Source: Hofstenia miamia | Lineage: Eukaryota; Xenacoelomorpha; Acoela | Length of the DNA stretch: 64,000 bases | NCBI GenBank assembly: GCA_004352715.1 | Contig: SCFE01000018.1 | Location: forward strand, 2,212,573 to 2,276,572 | Direction: 5' to 3' | In this document: piece by piece, positions 25,620 to 50,399 of the stretch | How the letters are laid out: every line of letters starts with the position of its first letter | Position numbering within the stretch: position 1 is the stretch's first letter | Position numbers and translations under genes: made by a program | Notes under the pieces: generated by a model | The model's database searches: none | The model's input: the letters and a program-made list of their open reading frames with translations, nothing else | Told to the model about the DNA's origin: nothing

Positions 25620-25835
25620 TTTAGAAGGTTTTGAGCCCCTGGAAGCAAAAAAGAACTTTGACTGTTTCTTGTTATCTGCAAAGATATTCCAAACCGATTG
25701 AGGCGTGCCCTGCGCAAAGTTAGAGGTCTCAGGCTGAAGGCCCTAGCAACCGGAAACTTCGCGCAATGGCACGTCTCTTTGAACAAGGTCAGCGCGCAGA
25801 TTTAGAGCGAAAAAGAAAGAAAACACTCTCCTCTA
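25620..25835. other. GC-richer block of unknown nature
   Basis: This stretch lies inside the retrotransposon but is clearly richer in GC than its neighbours, with segments such as GAGGCGTGCCCTGCGC and AGGCTGAAGGCCC. A plus-strand frame gives an Arg-rich stretch (RLRRALRKVRGLRLKAL). No RNA polymerase III box or known domain was recognised. It may be a decayed insertion. Confidence 0.25.
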
Positions 25836-26154
25836 TCATGTGGTGTTTTCAGATTAAGCTCACCATTAATAGTTTTTGAGCTGTAAGTGTTTAAAATTTT
25901 TTTGTAGGATGAAAAATTTTTAAAAATCACCAGGCTGTTTAAGGTTAAGAAACTAGAGAAGTTCGTTGCACTATGCTTTATTCTAAACCACAAACGTCAC
26001 ACTGAACAATTTAATACAGTCTATTATTCCTTTGTCATCTGCAGAATCTGGCGAGATGCTGTTTGAATTAGCAACGTTTCTGTGAGGACGACACTGAAAC
26101 CTAAATAAATCACCATTAGAGTTACTTGTATGGCTTAAGCATATATTATATATA

Positions 26155-27334
26155 TATAGTTTAGTTCAAAAAATGAGACTCGTGAAGTCATCTATTTTAA
26201 GCAGGCTACATTATATAAATTCACAAAAATCATATCAAATGATAGGTAATTGAAATGTGTACATCTTATAACCCAAAAAATTATACAATATCGCCGCCAA
26301 TAGCAATGCAGGGAGAAAATCTATCCCCTATTTAGTCCATTCAATTTTTCTTCAAATCAAAAGAAATTTGTTGCTTTGATTCCAGAATATACTGCTTTAA
26401 CTCAGCGATGTTTTTTGAGTTTTTTCTCATCGTCGTCCTTGAGAATGCTCCAGATATTTTCAATTGGAGAAAGGTCTGGCGAGTTTGCAGGCCAATGCAA
26501 AAACTGGTTATTTTGCTCTTCAAAAAAAATTTTTGGTCTGACGAGAGGTATGACAAGTTGGAGTATCCAACCGCCAAGATATAGGCCATTAGCAAATGCA
26601 ATATACTCTCCTATAATTTCAATATATTTTTCGCTATTCATTGTCCCATAATTTTTATCTGAACTTTGGACTAGGGTTTACAGGATGTTTTGACTTGCAA
26701 GACCAATGAAGAACCCGGTTTATGAACAGCTAGAAAACTGGCTCGTCTGTTATAATATGTTGTCAAAGAATCCATCTAGTAACCAGGTTTGGCAGAAGGA
26801 AACTCGGGCTATTTTTTGTTTTTGGGTCAGGTTTGGCGCCCTATAGACAGGGGACTTCGAAACTTGCTTCCCTCTACCTTGTTGAAACCGTGCAGTTATT
26901 TGCAAAATTGGTTGTAATGGGTTACACAACGCAGTTTTAACTAGACTTTTCCGGTCACTTCATTCCCAAAATTCGCGGCCTTCCACTTCCTTTCGTTCTC
27001 TCTGTCGAATTGCCTTTGTCGAGAATCTTGATATTACTGTAGAAAGTCGCCTTTGACATTTTAACCTGCTTGCGTAAACTTGTCCGGTCTTTAGTGTCAT
27101 TGTTGTATAGACGTTGAAGTAAATCTCGTTGTTCTTGAAAACTCATTTTCATAAATGTTTGTTTGAAAGACCTGTTAGAACCAGATGTTGTTAACAGATA
27201 TTTAATTAGTGAAATCATTTGTGCTGGCATTGCAGTTCGATGTCCAAAAGCAGTTCAGTTCCTATTTACAACGCACCTTATGCCAAAACAAAATTACAAA
27301 ATTCGGTGGAGTCTCATTTTTTAACCAAACTATA
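26155..27334 (-). mobile_element. Tc1-like DNA transposon, decayed
   Basis: Terminal inverted repeats TATAGTTTAGTTCAAAAAAT (26155) and the complement of ATTTTTTAACCAAACTATA (ends 27334) bound 1.18 kb; both continue into GAGACTC. The minus strand carries the transposase in pieces. 27230-26955 is the N-terminal helix-turn-helix region with QEQRDLLQRLYNNDTKDRTSL, ending at a GRPR-type motif. 26641-26341 is the C-terminal half with WPANSPDLSPIENIW, the third catalytic block (Glu). A CHTS block just before it is in another frame, and its Asp-to-Glu spacing fits DD34E. Inserted inside the LTR retrotransposon. Confidence 0.85.
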
Positions 27335-28085
27335 TATTCAGTTGTATACAGGGGAACTAATAATTTAGGGAGTCTAATGCTGAGCTGATGATTATGAATC
27401 ATTGAAACAAATGCTGTCAAGGATATAATGAAATAAAGTCTAATTCTTGATAATAGAAGATTTCACAATGTGATGACCACCACTGCACAGAGATGGAACC
27501 GGGTACCAGCCGGTATTTGAACTCAGTTTTGTATGGAACTTTGTAATAACTTTTTAGAAGCTGTTTATATTAATGAAAGTGTAATCTATAGTATTTACAC
27601 TTGAAATTTGAGAGGCCTCATAAAAATCAAGCAAGTTGAAACCTTGTATTTTTCTAATATTCGAGCTCAAAATAACTTTGAAAGATGTTCGGTTGCAAAC
27701 ATATTCAAAAACAAATGTCAGTTGACAGATTCGACCAAAGGAGTAACTATGTTTGGTTTTAGCGAAAAATTGTTTAAATATATGTATTTGTGTACTTAAA
27801 AATTATTCATTGCTAATTGAGATCAAATGCCACAGCAATATGAAACATAATGATTGATAATGCTACTCGGCTAGCTTTATGTAATTTAACTATCATAAAA
27901 AATATACTAACAACTTGAAATGTTCCCAATTTATATTCACGAGCAAGTGAAAGCTGGTTAAAGTTATGCAGAGAATTTATATATAGAAACTATCAAAATT
28001 GTGTTTTCCTATAAGTATAGTTGATAGTTTGAAATTTGTGTATATGCAATATCATCGCCATGTGCAATTTTCTACATTAAAACAG

Positions 28086-28120
<35 letters not shown>

Positions 28121-28303
28121 TAANNNNNNNNNNNNNNNNNNNNNNNNNNNNNNNNNNNNNNNNNNNNNNNNNNNNNNNNNNNNNNNNNNNTTTATATATA
28201 GAAACTATCAAAATTGTGTTTTCCTATAAGTATAGTTGATAGTTTGAAATTTGTGTATATGCAATATCATCGCCATGTGCAATTATATATATATATATAT
28301 ATA
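27335..28303. other. retrotransposon interior with assembly duplication
   Basis: No coding motif recognised. About 27978-28075 is repeated at 28191-28283, on either side of a (TA)n tract and an N gap (28124-28190), which looks like a local assembly duplication. Confidence 0.5.
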
Positions 28304-28551
28304 CTAATACCTCCCTCTATGTATTTTTTCCAACATAAATTCCTGCATTTTTGTAGGACATAGTCTTTTAGTAGTCACTACCTTCATGCAAAATATTTAA
28401 GGGATCGATGAATTTTTTAACAAGTAATAGCAAAAAATTTAATTTTCGGCCAAAAACCCAAACTCCCTCTATGTAGTATTGAAAATTTTACTCGCCTCCC
28501 TCTATGTAGCGGTTGTTTACAAAAACCATAGTACATTGAGGGAGGTATTAG
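28304..28551. mobile_element. 248-bp MITE with internal repeats
   Basis: Ends are CTAATACCTCCCTCTATGTA and its complement with one mismatch (TACATTGAGGGAGGTATTAG), each flanked by TA. CCTCCCTCTATGTAG or a close copy occurs again inside, near 28462 and 28495. No coding capacity. TA flanks suggest mobilisation by a Tc1/mariner transposase (inference). Confidence 0.8.
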
Positions 28552-28639
28552 TATATATTGTATATATAATTTACTTGCACAGATTAAATATACAATGCAG
28601 AAAAATTCACCTGCCAAAACCGGCCCCGGCTTTAAAATT

Positions 28640-29450
28640 TCCTACTGATTCCAACTCTGCCAGTTTATATATCTGCAAAGTTATCGGATACATGAAAAAA
28701 GTGCAAGTGCAGCAATTGGAAAAATAAAAGACATCTTCTCACAACATGGAATACCACTTGAGATTGTAGCAGACAACAATCCATTTGACTCTGCTGGATT
28801 TAGGACTTTTGCACAAGGTCTAGATATCATTGTATCATAAAGTAGTCCTCTTTATCCACAAACCAATGGAATGGCCGAGAGAGGAGATAAGACATTCAAA
28901 AAGATTTTCAAGAAAAATCGGGACTACAGAATCGCATTGATGGATTACAACAACACGCCTGTATATTTCTGTGCATATTCGCCCTCTCACCTATTGTTTA
29001 GCCGGCGCCTACGTTCAAGTGTATTTATGACAAGGAGTGCACTCATTCCAAAAGTAGTTTCACAAACCGAATTTAAAGAAACTAAAGAAAGCATAGGTTA
29101 TCACAAGAAAAGTCTTACAATCGACAAACACATGAATTACAAGAACTAAATCCAGGAGCAAGGATTCATGTTGTATCATTAGGCAATGCAATTTGAACAA
29201 TAATTGGGAAAGCTAAAGCTCCCAGGTTTTTCATGATATGGATAAATAATAGCATTATTCGAAAGAATAAGCGCCATTTGATTTTTTTGGGAAGCCATCC
29301 TGAATTTTCAAAGCATGCCATCTATTTTAATGACTTCAATGATATACCTCTACAAATTGAAGACCTTCCTACATTGGAACGAGAAAATAACTGTAAAGAA
29401 AAGGAGATTGAGAATGAAGCTCAAAAATTTGCCAGTCCAAGCAGTGAATA
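28640..29450 (+). pseudogene. gypsy-like integrase remnant
   Basis: The integrase catalytic core is readable: a GKIKDIFSQHGIPLEIVADN block holds the second catalytic Asp (about 28715-28775), and the NGMAERG block (about 28864-28884) holds the Glu. Then come DYNNTPV (about 28943-28963), SPSHLLFSRRLRS (28981-29020) and a KKSL tail (about 29105). An in-frame TAA at about 28839 and a stop at 29149 break it. A second frame (29233-29451) corresponds to the C-terminal part. The zinc-binding N-terminus is reduced to traces. Lies directly before the polypurine tract and 3' LTR. Confidence 0.75.
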
Positions 29451-29553
29451 GAGGAGAGGACAACTCCAGCGTATAAGAAAACCACACCAGTTTTTTGGAT
29501 GCCCTATTGATTCTCGTTAAAGATTCACTTGACTGAAAAGTTGAAGGAAAGGA

Positions 29554-29637
29554 TGTTGTATTGGTAGTGATAATCACTACATGTTATATTTAGTCAAGTC
29601 ATTCATGAGATTGGTGCTTGTCAAAACGTACCTGCTA
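29554..29637 (+). repeat. 3' LTR (truncated)
   Basis: Begins TGTTGTATTGGTAGTGATAA after a GAAGGAAAGGA polypurine tract and runs to about 29637. It matches the 5' LTR with an internal deletion. Confidence 0.65.
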
Positions 29638-29653
29638 TTGATTGTAAATTTTA

Positions 29654-29658
<5 letters not shown>

Positions 29659-29687
<29 letters not shown>

Positions 29688-29799
29688 NNNNNNNNNNNNN
29701 NNNNNNNNNNNNNNNNNNNNNNNNNNNNNNNNNNNNNNNNNNNNNNNNNNNNNNNNNNNNNNNNNNNNNNNNNNNNNNNNNNNNNNNNNNNNNNNNNNN

Positions 29800-29830
<31 letters not shown>
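29659..29830. repeat. (TA)n tract with assembly gap
   Basis: (TA)n on both sides of N at 29688-29799. Confidence 0.9.
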
Positions 29831-29833
<3 letters not shown>

Positions 29834-30070
29834 TCACTTTACAGTTCTTAATAAAATATTAGTTAACTTTATACCTTTATCTTGCACACCCATTCATGAT
29901 ATCCTTCCAGATTTATCATCTGGAAAATTTTCAACCATGTATCCTGAGATATATCGGCATATTTTCGAAATCGACGAAAATTCCGCGTTTTAAATATGAC
30001 TAAAATTATAGTGCTTATACCTTAATTTCCTATTTGTTGTTCATTTTCTGTCGGCGTATTCAAAAATAAC

Positions 30071-30073
<3 letters not shown>

Positions 30074-30125
<52 letters not shown>
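30074..30125. repeat. (TTA)n microsatellite
   Basis: About 17 uninterrupted ATT/TTA units. Confidence 0.95.
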
Positions 30126-30473
30126 GCTAGAAAATCCAAACCACACATACACCTTTATATACACCTTTATATTATATATATTTTTATTACTCTTTTGGAA
30201 ATAGCTTTTAGTTTTTAGTTTTGTACAAGTCCATTTCAGCAATATATTTTCTTTGAATCTTATTATCTCTTGCCATGAACGCGTGATATTCCACCGCTCT
30301 CACAGTAGCGATTCAAATCTCGCTCTTTGGTGCTTCAACACTAGAAAACACCGCTTCATCAAATGTTGGCCTGACTAAGCCAAGAAAACGCCTCCGAAGC
30401 ACATGTATTTCTTTTTAAATCTACTTTATCTACACCTGAAAACGTTGTAAAAACACTGGAGAAGTCCGTCTCT

Positions 30474-30896
30474 GTGTCCACAATGCTTCAAAAAGAAATC
30501 GCCATCGCCTCACCAAATGTTCTTTTATTGTATACATTCGTTTTCTTTCCGAGAGTATCACCTGCACCGAAAAAGCAAACAAAATCGAACGGCAGACCAC
30601 GCATAAAGAAGACTGAAACAACCACACTCATCATGGGAGGCGGCATCCTCAAAAACGTTCATACTCGTCATGTTCTTCAAAATCAAGTCTCAAGTATTCA
30701 TTTGTACCCAGGAAGTAAGACCGCAGCACTAACGCAGAAATTCACGCAATACAAAAGTACACACATCATCACCGGTCTAATCGATGCACTCAATTCCAAT
30801 CCCTATACGTTCTGCTCAATGTTACACAACTCTAAAAATACTACTATATTGATGCCCTCCAAATACTTTAAAGGTATTTGGGCTGCAAACTACTGA
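30474..30896 (+). CDS. orphan 140-codon open frame, unknown product
   Basis: A single open frame from ATG to TGA in a patch (about 30260-30900) that is clearly less AT-rich than its surroundings. The product starts with a hydrophobic stretch (LLLYTFVFF), then a basic segment (APKKQTKSNGRPRIKK), then an uncharged, Ser/Thr/Asn-rich part including YPGSKTAALTQKFTQYKS and ALNSNPYTF. The basic arm followed by a PGS...Y...Y pattern is loosely reminiscent of capsid proteins of small RNA viruses, but this is weak and I do not assign it. It could also be an exon or transposon debris. It has no homologous neighbour here and lies about 150 bp upstream of the GPCR on the same strand. Confidence 0.3.
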   Translation: MSTMLQKEIAIASPNVLLLYTFVFFPRVSPAPKKQTKSNGRPRIKKTETTTLIMGGGILKNVHTRHVLQNQVSSIHLYPGSKTAALTQKFTQYKSTHIITGLIDALNSNPYTFCSMLHNSKNTTILMPSKYFKGIWAANY

Positions 30897-31042
30897 TATA
30901 TGCAATTGTTATCGCTTACACAAAAAACCCAGTATTGAATCCAGATAAAATTGATTATAATTAAATATTTAACTATATTTAACTTATAGATTATCTTACA
31001 ATAATTTGTTTTACTTGAAGAACAGGGAAGACTTTTTAACCA

Positions 31043-33445
31043 ATGAATTACTTTGAAATTTTCGACCAATCAAAATTGAATAAATCAATTAAATGTATTT
31101 GGTACGTTATAATATATTTAATGCATATTATGGAGAACGTCACAGGAGAAGTATTTCTAGAAAATCCTCCTATCTCGCTTGTTGTCGTTACAGCTATTGA
31201 AAATTTGGCTGCAATAACATTGAATTTGTTCATAATCATAGTTTACTTTAGTAATGCTGAGCTTAAAACCTCTTCAAACAATACGATGTTTGCAAGTCTT
31301 GCTTTCACTGATTTCTCCACATCGCTGTTCTTTTTATACAAGACAGTTTTCCAATCTCTATTCACCATTCCAAATGGCTTTTTTGGTGAAGTTTACTGTA
31401 GATTGATCTATAGCACATATATAATGTGGGGTCTAATTGGTTCTTCTTGGTTCCATGTAATCATTATTACATTTGACAGGTAACTTTTTGAAAATTTAAT
31501 GCCAATGCAAACGAAAAACAAGCTTTTCATAGAAAAATTAGGCCTTAAATAGGCTTATATTTGGTAAGTTTTTTGTAATTGAAAATATGAAACCAGCAAT
31601 TTGACGGTGTTTTTTATATGAAGATGGGGTAATTTAAATTCATATCAATGTCATAAGCATGTCAATCAAACATCCCAAATAATGTTTTAATGTTGAAAGA
31701 AAGAATGCATGAAGAATAGTTATGCCGTATACAGACAAATATGTTACGTCATTTTGGTTAAGTCTTATTTTTACAATGGAATTGTAATATGATTTCTTTG
31801 AAAAATTTATTAAAAAATGAATTAATGTTCCTAACCCGCTTGACTAGTACTTCATTACTTGCTAATGATAGAGGGTTTAGCTTATTAATAGTTTATACTA
31901 TTAAACTTCGTGTAACTTGAGTCTTGATATTATTTACCGTAAAATTATGAATGAAACTAAAAAAATCAAGTGGAATTTTCAATGTTCCGTATATATCGGT
32001 TTACTCTATAAATTCATTTTTAATATTATGCATGCATTTTCATTTGCAAATTTCAATTCAATTTTTAAAATTATGCTTTACTCAGAAACCATAAATGCGT
32101 TGGGGACTTGGAAGTAGAAAGCAAACTACTAAAGTGCATTAGTTAATGGCTAAGTGATACTTCTTAATGAACAACGATTTCTGACATCAAAATTTTTTAT
32201 TATGTCATCTAAATCACTAGGCCTTGTAGAAATGAATGTCAATTAAACATTTTTGCCATGAATTTTAATAATAATTAAAGTAATATGGTTTAGGTAATAA
32301 CTATGAATTGCATTTCAATGATTATTGTCCAATTATTTTAAAACGCTTTGATTATATTGTACAATATATTCATATATTATTCAGCTTAAATTCTTTATTA
32401 TGATTTAAATAGCATAAAATTATCTTCCATTCAACATGTGCCACGTTAGTTTTAACTTTTTTCTATAATTTATTTTCCCAGTTTTTTAAAACAACTATGA
32501 TATGCATGTATATATATTTTACTTTTGTTCGTTTCTATTTAATAAATATTTTTATACAAGTAAAATGATTCTGGAAAATTTATGAAGCCTATTAGATGTA
32601 GAAATTTGTGATTCTGCGGCTAGGGTATGATTTACCTTTTCACTCATAAAAGAATTCAAAGTGTAATATTTTTTGAAATCTTATTTTCTACTGGCAATTT
32701 ATATCTCTAAAAAAGACTATACATTATTGAAGTGACAATTGTTCCTGTTTTGGAGACAATATAACTAAATGTAAAAAATCTGCTAAAGTTGAAATAAATA
32801 TTATTTTTAAATTTCTTTGAAAACCTTTACCTACAAATTTAAACGGCAGATGGCGTTGGAGCATCTAGGATTTCGCTAATATCAGATCGATGGTTGCATT
32901 TATATGTAGGGCATTTAAAATATTTGAAAATATTGATAACCATTACTATTTATTACAATAAGATAAAGCAAATACTGTTTAAATCTAGTGCATGAGTTGA
33001 AAAGTTTTATGTAATTAAGTTGTTCACATATCATTTGTGATAATCAATTGTAATCACCCATCATAGATTTAATAATTTTAAACATTCACATTGTTATAAA
33101 TTTTTCGCTTATATTCGGAAAAAGCTTAACAAATGCTTATTTGTAAGTTCTGCAAGTTTAAGTTTATTGAATATAAATGATAATGATCTTATTGCTTAAA
33201 ATATTATAATTGTGATGTACGATATGTACACATATTATTTCATTTAAGATGTAAATTGAAATGCAATGCGCCAAATTGTGGCATTAGTAATACTCTTTGC
33301 GGCAAAGTTCATCATAATGTTATCTTTGAATTTTTTCTCAGTTTCTAACAAAGGCTAGGGTATATATATATATATATATATANNNNNNNNNNNNNNNNNN
33401 NNNNNNNNNNNNNNNNNNNNNNNNNNNNNNNNNNNNNNNNNNNNA

Positions 33446-33483
<38 letters not shown>

Positions 33484-34512
33484 CCTAAAAGCAAATTGCA
33501 ACCATTAGGATCGTGTTACATCATTTCTTAAATCAAAATAATTTGATATTTGTAAAGTGTTTTTTTTCAAAATTTTTTTAGTTGTAGTTTAAGTTTATAA
33601 TGCTCTAATTGCGAATTGCACTCATTTAGTAGCTATGTTGAAGTTAATCCTTAAATAGTAAATCTATCCCAACCGTTGTTTTTCATTACATCCTTATGAC
33701 TGATCACGATTATTAATTGACGAAATCAAATGCGTGCATATCTTGCGTCAATAAATATTATACATTCGTTAACATGTACAGACGGAATTCACACAATCGT
33801 TTCAAAAAAATATGTTTAAGAATATAAAAAATATATTTGAAATTGAATTCATCTACAAATTATATTATTTTAAAGAATAAAAAGGAAAAAAATCACAAAT
33901 AACAAGGATTTATTAAAATTTGAATATTTTAGGTACGTTGCTGTGATGCATCCCCATCGCTACAAAACCTTTAGCAGTTCCAAAGAAACTCTTAAAGTTC
34001 TTATAATTACAGCATATGTTGTTGGATTTCTCAGCCAATGGTACGATATATTCATAGCAGTTGGCGGGACAAACAACAATTGTATATTTGAACTACCCTA
34101 TTGGACTCTTCAATGGAAGCTAGCAATGATTACAACACTAATTCTGTTTCTTGTGGCATGTACATTAGCCATAGGTTCAATGTACACTGTGATCATCTGG
34201 AAAGTCATTTTTAAGTCTAGAAAAAAACAAAGTGGTATTTCAAAATCACAGCAGAGGGCCACAACTATTTGTATTATCTTAGTTGCGGAGTTTATAATTT
34301 GCTCTTACCCCAATGCTGTATTTGCAACATTCTACCTACTCAACGATGTCCTAAATTTAAATTTTGGCCTAACTCCAGATTCAGCCATATACTTAGCTTC
34401 TGTACAAATGGTTGGTGCATCATCTGTAATCAACCCAATAATCTACATCTCTTGTAATTCTCTTTTCCATTCTGCAGTGATAGCTCTTTATAGAAAGCAT
34501 TTGAGAAGTTAA
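31043..34512 (+). CDS. class A (rhodopsin-like) GPCR, orphan
   Basis: Two exons, 31043-31479 and 33933-34512, encode about 338 residues. The donor AG|GTAACT and acceptor TTTTAG|GTAC split the arginine codon so that splicing yields FDRYVAVMHP, the DRY motif at the end of TM3. Other class A marks: N in TM1 (TLNLF), LAFTD in TM2, a TM3 Cys (VYCRLI) with a partner Cys in the second extracellular loop (NNNCIFEL), a charged third loop (KSRKKQSGISKSQQR) and NPIIY in TM7. TM6 has CSYP where most receptors have CWxP. The first ATG is used here; a second Met at 31130 (MENVTG, with an N-glycosylation site) would remove 29 residues and could be the true start. The C-tail is short. Ligand unknown. It acts in the plasma membrane through G proteins (family knowledge). 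Confidence 0.85.
31480..33932 (+). other. GPCR intron with (TA)n and gap
   Basis: A phase-2 intron of 2.45 kb inside the DRY motif. It contains a (TA)n tract (33361-33480) with N at 33383-33444. No other feature was recognised in it. Confidence 0.8.
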
Positions 34513-36472
34513 ATAATTATATATTTTTGTTCAAAATTACTTTTCACAATTGAGAAAATGGGGGAAGTCATTTTGATATGACTATGTCTTCCTCTGACTT
34601 ATTTTATGGCTAAATCATCTAATATGTTCAAACTACAATGCTATGTCATTTTACGAAATTCTGATAATTATAGATATTGAATTCCTTAAGATGTGATATA
34701 TATATATATATATATACACATACATATATACATATATACATATATACATAGACATGTATATATATGGCACAAAATGAATTCATTAACTGTAAGTTTGTAA
34801 GAATGCTAGAATTTACAATTTTAATGTTTTAGTCATTGTAAATGAATAATAAAATTGTACAAGGCTGCTGTTCCACAATTTTCGTGTTTAGACAATATGA
34901 TTTTTAGGTCGCTCACGACACTGGCATAGCAAGTATTTCTTATTGGAGGGAGGGGGGGGGGCTGTTAAAAATATTTGAATTTAATCAGCAAGCACCATAT
35001 GCATATTTTTAACCATAAAATTAAATTCACCCCAAATGGGATTTAAATGTTTATGAATATATAACTTTGGTCTAACTTTCATGCATCAATTTCAGTCAAA
35101 TATCTCTATCAGATGTCAGTATTTGCTTTAGTTAGTTTCCTAAAATTTTATATAAATCAAACAGCTCCTTATCAGTCAGAATCTTTGTATTGGGATCTAT
35201 TATATCATAATTTGTGCTTATTAATTGCAGTTTTAATAGTCTTGATTAACAGGTGAATGCAAACAAGAGGCCTGAAACGTGATGAAAAATTTTTACGGCA
35301 TCTTAAATATTTTATCCCACACAATCAATTTGACTATTTCTAATCAAAATTATTAATCTCCATTCTCTACTTTATATACATCGACGTATTTTGGTGTTGA
35401 TAGAAGATTAAGTTGATGTAATTGCAGTCAATAATTATCAATTGTCAGTGTGTGTTTGTGCAATCTATTTAATAGAAGTATTTATTACATTTTTTTATTG
35501 TTTTTCGATATAAGTTATTTTGTTTTTAGTAAATAGCTACATACATACAACAATTATGACAAGAATATACATATCCGAGCACCACCTACATTTTCAATCT
35601 GGATTAAGATACATAATTTGATAATTATCAATTGTCATTTGATATTGATAATTTCTAGAAGGGAAATGTGGTAGATATCATTGAAAAGATGATACTTTGA
35701 AAAAATAAAATACTCCACACACAAGTTTGACGGCAAAAATCAAAATAGTTTGGACAAGTTGGGAGGCATGATACACTTCAAGTTTTTAGTGTGCCTAGCA
35801 ATTCTGTAATTAAATTTGGCACACAAATTTGTTCCTGTTCCATCCCCTTTATGGGTGTTATTTTTGTAAGTGTGAACTGCAAACACTGTGGTTAAACGTC
35901 ATTATCTTTAAAATGAATCTTACTTATTTTCTATGCATTTCAAAACTTGAATTTTATACAGAAGCCCCAGAATTATCTATTTTCATTAACGTGTAATTTA
36001 TGAAGACTGGGGTAGCCAAGCCCATAGCTCACGATTGCCGTCAACGAATTCCCAAGTAGCTATTCTACATTTACATTTACACTGTGCATATTTTTAAATT
36101 GCGACTGAGTTGAAATTTCTTTGTGCATCCATTATATATCATAGTGCTGTCTTTAATCTAATGTGACTAAATTATCTCACCAGTAAAACATTTGATAAAT
36201 CTCAATCACAGGTGCAATCGCACAACACAATTCATCCTGTTCCATACATACGTGAAAAAAAATAGAAACCCTGTCAACAAAGTACGTATGGTTAGAAGAG
36301 CAGCTTATGAGGTTCTTTATTGAAATCATAAAGTTGTTTGCTACTTTTTTGTGAGAAGTTGCGATTATGTATGAGTTTGCACCTGATTTGATTTGTAACA
36401 CATAAAGATGTGAAATACTGACAAAGCATAATACAGTAATCAGCATTTTAAAGATTTTTAAGGAGTGCTTGT
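34513..36472. other. GPCR downstream region
   Basis: No gene seen. Contains (TA)n/TACATA repeats at about 34696-34765 and a short poly-G tract near 34950. Confidence 0.5.
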
Positions 36473-36580
36473 GTGCAAATGGTTGGTGCTTCATTTTTTA
36501 TCAACCGGATAATCTACATCCTTTGTAAATCAATTTTCCATTCCTTTGTAGTAAATCTATATGAACAACATTGTAAGTAA
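36473..36580 (+). pseudogene. relic of a second GPCR (TM7 and tail)
   Basis: 36 codons align without gaps to the last 36-codon part of the GPCR ending at 34512, including the stop in a matching place: VQMVGAS is identical, NRIIY replaces NPIIY, then C-K-S-I-F-H-S matches C-N-S-L-F-H-S. Upstream homology fades at about 36470, so only TM7 and the tail survive. The lost Pro of NPxxY and missing upstream exons indicate a dead paralogue. Confidence 0.7.
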
Positions 36581-36623
36581 TTATTTAAATGTATTCAAAC
36601 TGAAGTTTTGAGATTATTAATTT

Positions 36624-36900
36624 ATGAAATCAATTGAAAATCTGAGAACAAAGACCAAGAGTTTTTACAATATTTTAAAAATTAAGAAGACCAAAACTAA
36701 TAATGAATTTTTCAGAAGATCCACACAGCTTTTTAATCGTTTGGAAAGTAAGTATGTAGGTGACTTATTGCTATTGTCGAAAAAGAATAATTTAAGCTAT
36801 TGTAGGCATTTTTTGAGACTGAATTTGACATTCAACGCTCTAAATACACTCAGTGACATCCCATTTACAGTTTAATAAAGTCTATTATTATTATTATTAT
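36624..36900 (+). pseudogene. possible LINE-like 3' end with (ATT)n tail
   Basis: A short open frame (36624-36875) with a basic start and an FLRLNLTFNALNTLSDIPF-like C-terminus ends just before AATAAAGTC and a run of ATT units. This layout (short C-terminal frame, then a microsatellite tail) resembles LINE 3' ends, but no catalytic motif is present to prove it. Confidence 0.3.
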
Positions 36901-37102
36901 ATACTTAAGCTTTGTACCACTGTTCACTTTCAAATTTCGTTATTGAAGTAACTGCCCAGCCGAGCGGTGCAAAACTGAGACGAAAAGTCTATCGCAGTTA
37001 ACTAATTAGAATAAAGAATTTCATTAAACTAAGACATTGAATACCGATTTTGCATCAAACAATTGCTAATAAATAAAAAATACAAAAATGCTGTTGTAGA
37101 AT

Positions 37103-49973
<12,871 letters not shown>

Positions 49974-50399
49974 TACTGTGAAACATTAATGTTTACAACT
50001 CAAAGGCATTTAGATATTTATAAAATGTCATTAAAGCAACATCAATACATTTATGAAAAGTCATCTTGATAAATCCAATGAAAATACACATATTCAGACC
50101 ACATTAATTTTTTGGATGTCTGCAATATTCAGACAAATGTTTGCAAGGTATTAAAAATATGTACTCACGCACATATATCTACTTATTTTCACACCACAGA
50201 TTATAACCTGAATAATATTCTTTGTTTAGACTTTGATCATTGCTATAAATATCCAAGCAAGCAATATTTTTTGATTGGATTAAAACAAATTTGGTTTTCT
50301 GATCAATCCGTTTTTGTGAGTTTTGATCTTCTGCAAGCTATTTATGTTCAGTTTGGCTTCCAAACAATGTCTTGTTTATGGTTTATTAAGAACGTTTGC

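Larger units (their letters stand above)
23546..29637 (+). mobile_element. degenerate gypsy-like LTR retrotransposon with nested insertions
   Basis: Two matching LTR pieces bracket gag, protease and integrase remnants in the right order. The 5' LTR is followed at once by TGGTGAC, a primer-binding site, and the 3' LTR is preceded by the purine-rich GAAGGAAAGGA, a polypurine tract. Reverse transcriptase and RNase H were not found in the middle. That region instead holds a Tc1-like element (26155-27334), a MITE (28304-28551) and an assembly gap. The same family as the element at 61748. Non-functional because of many stops. Confidence 0.75.

Noticed and set aside
36177-36494. 105-codon minus-strand frame
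   Set aside because: It lies opposite the GPCR relic, with no domain and no splice context.
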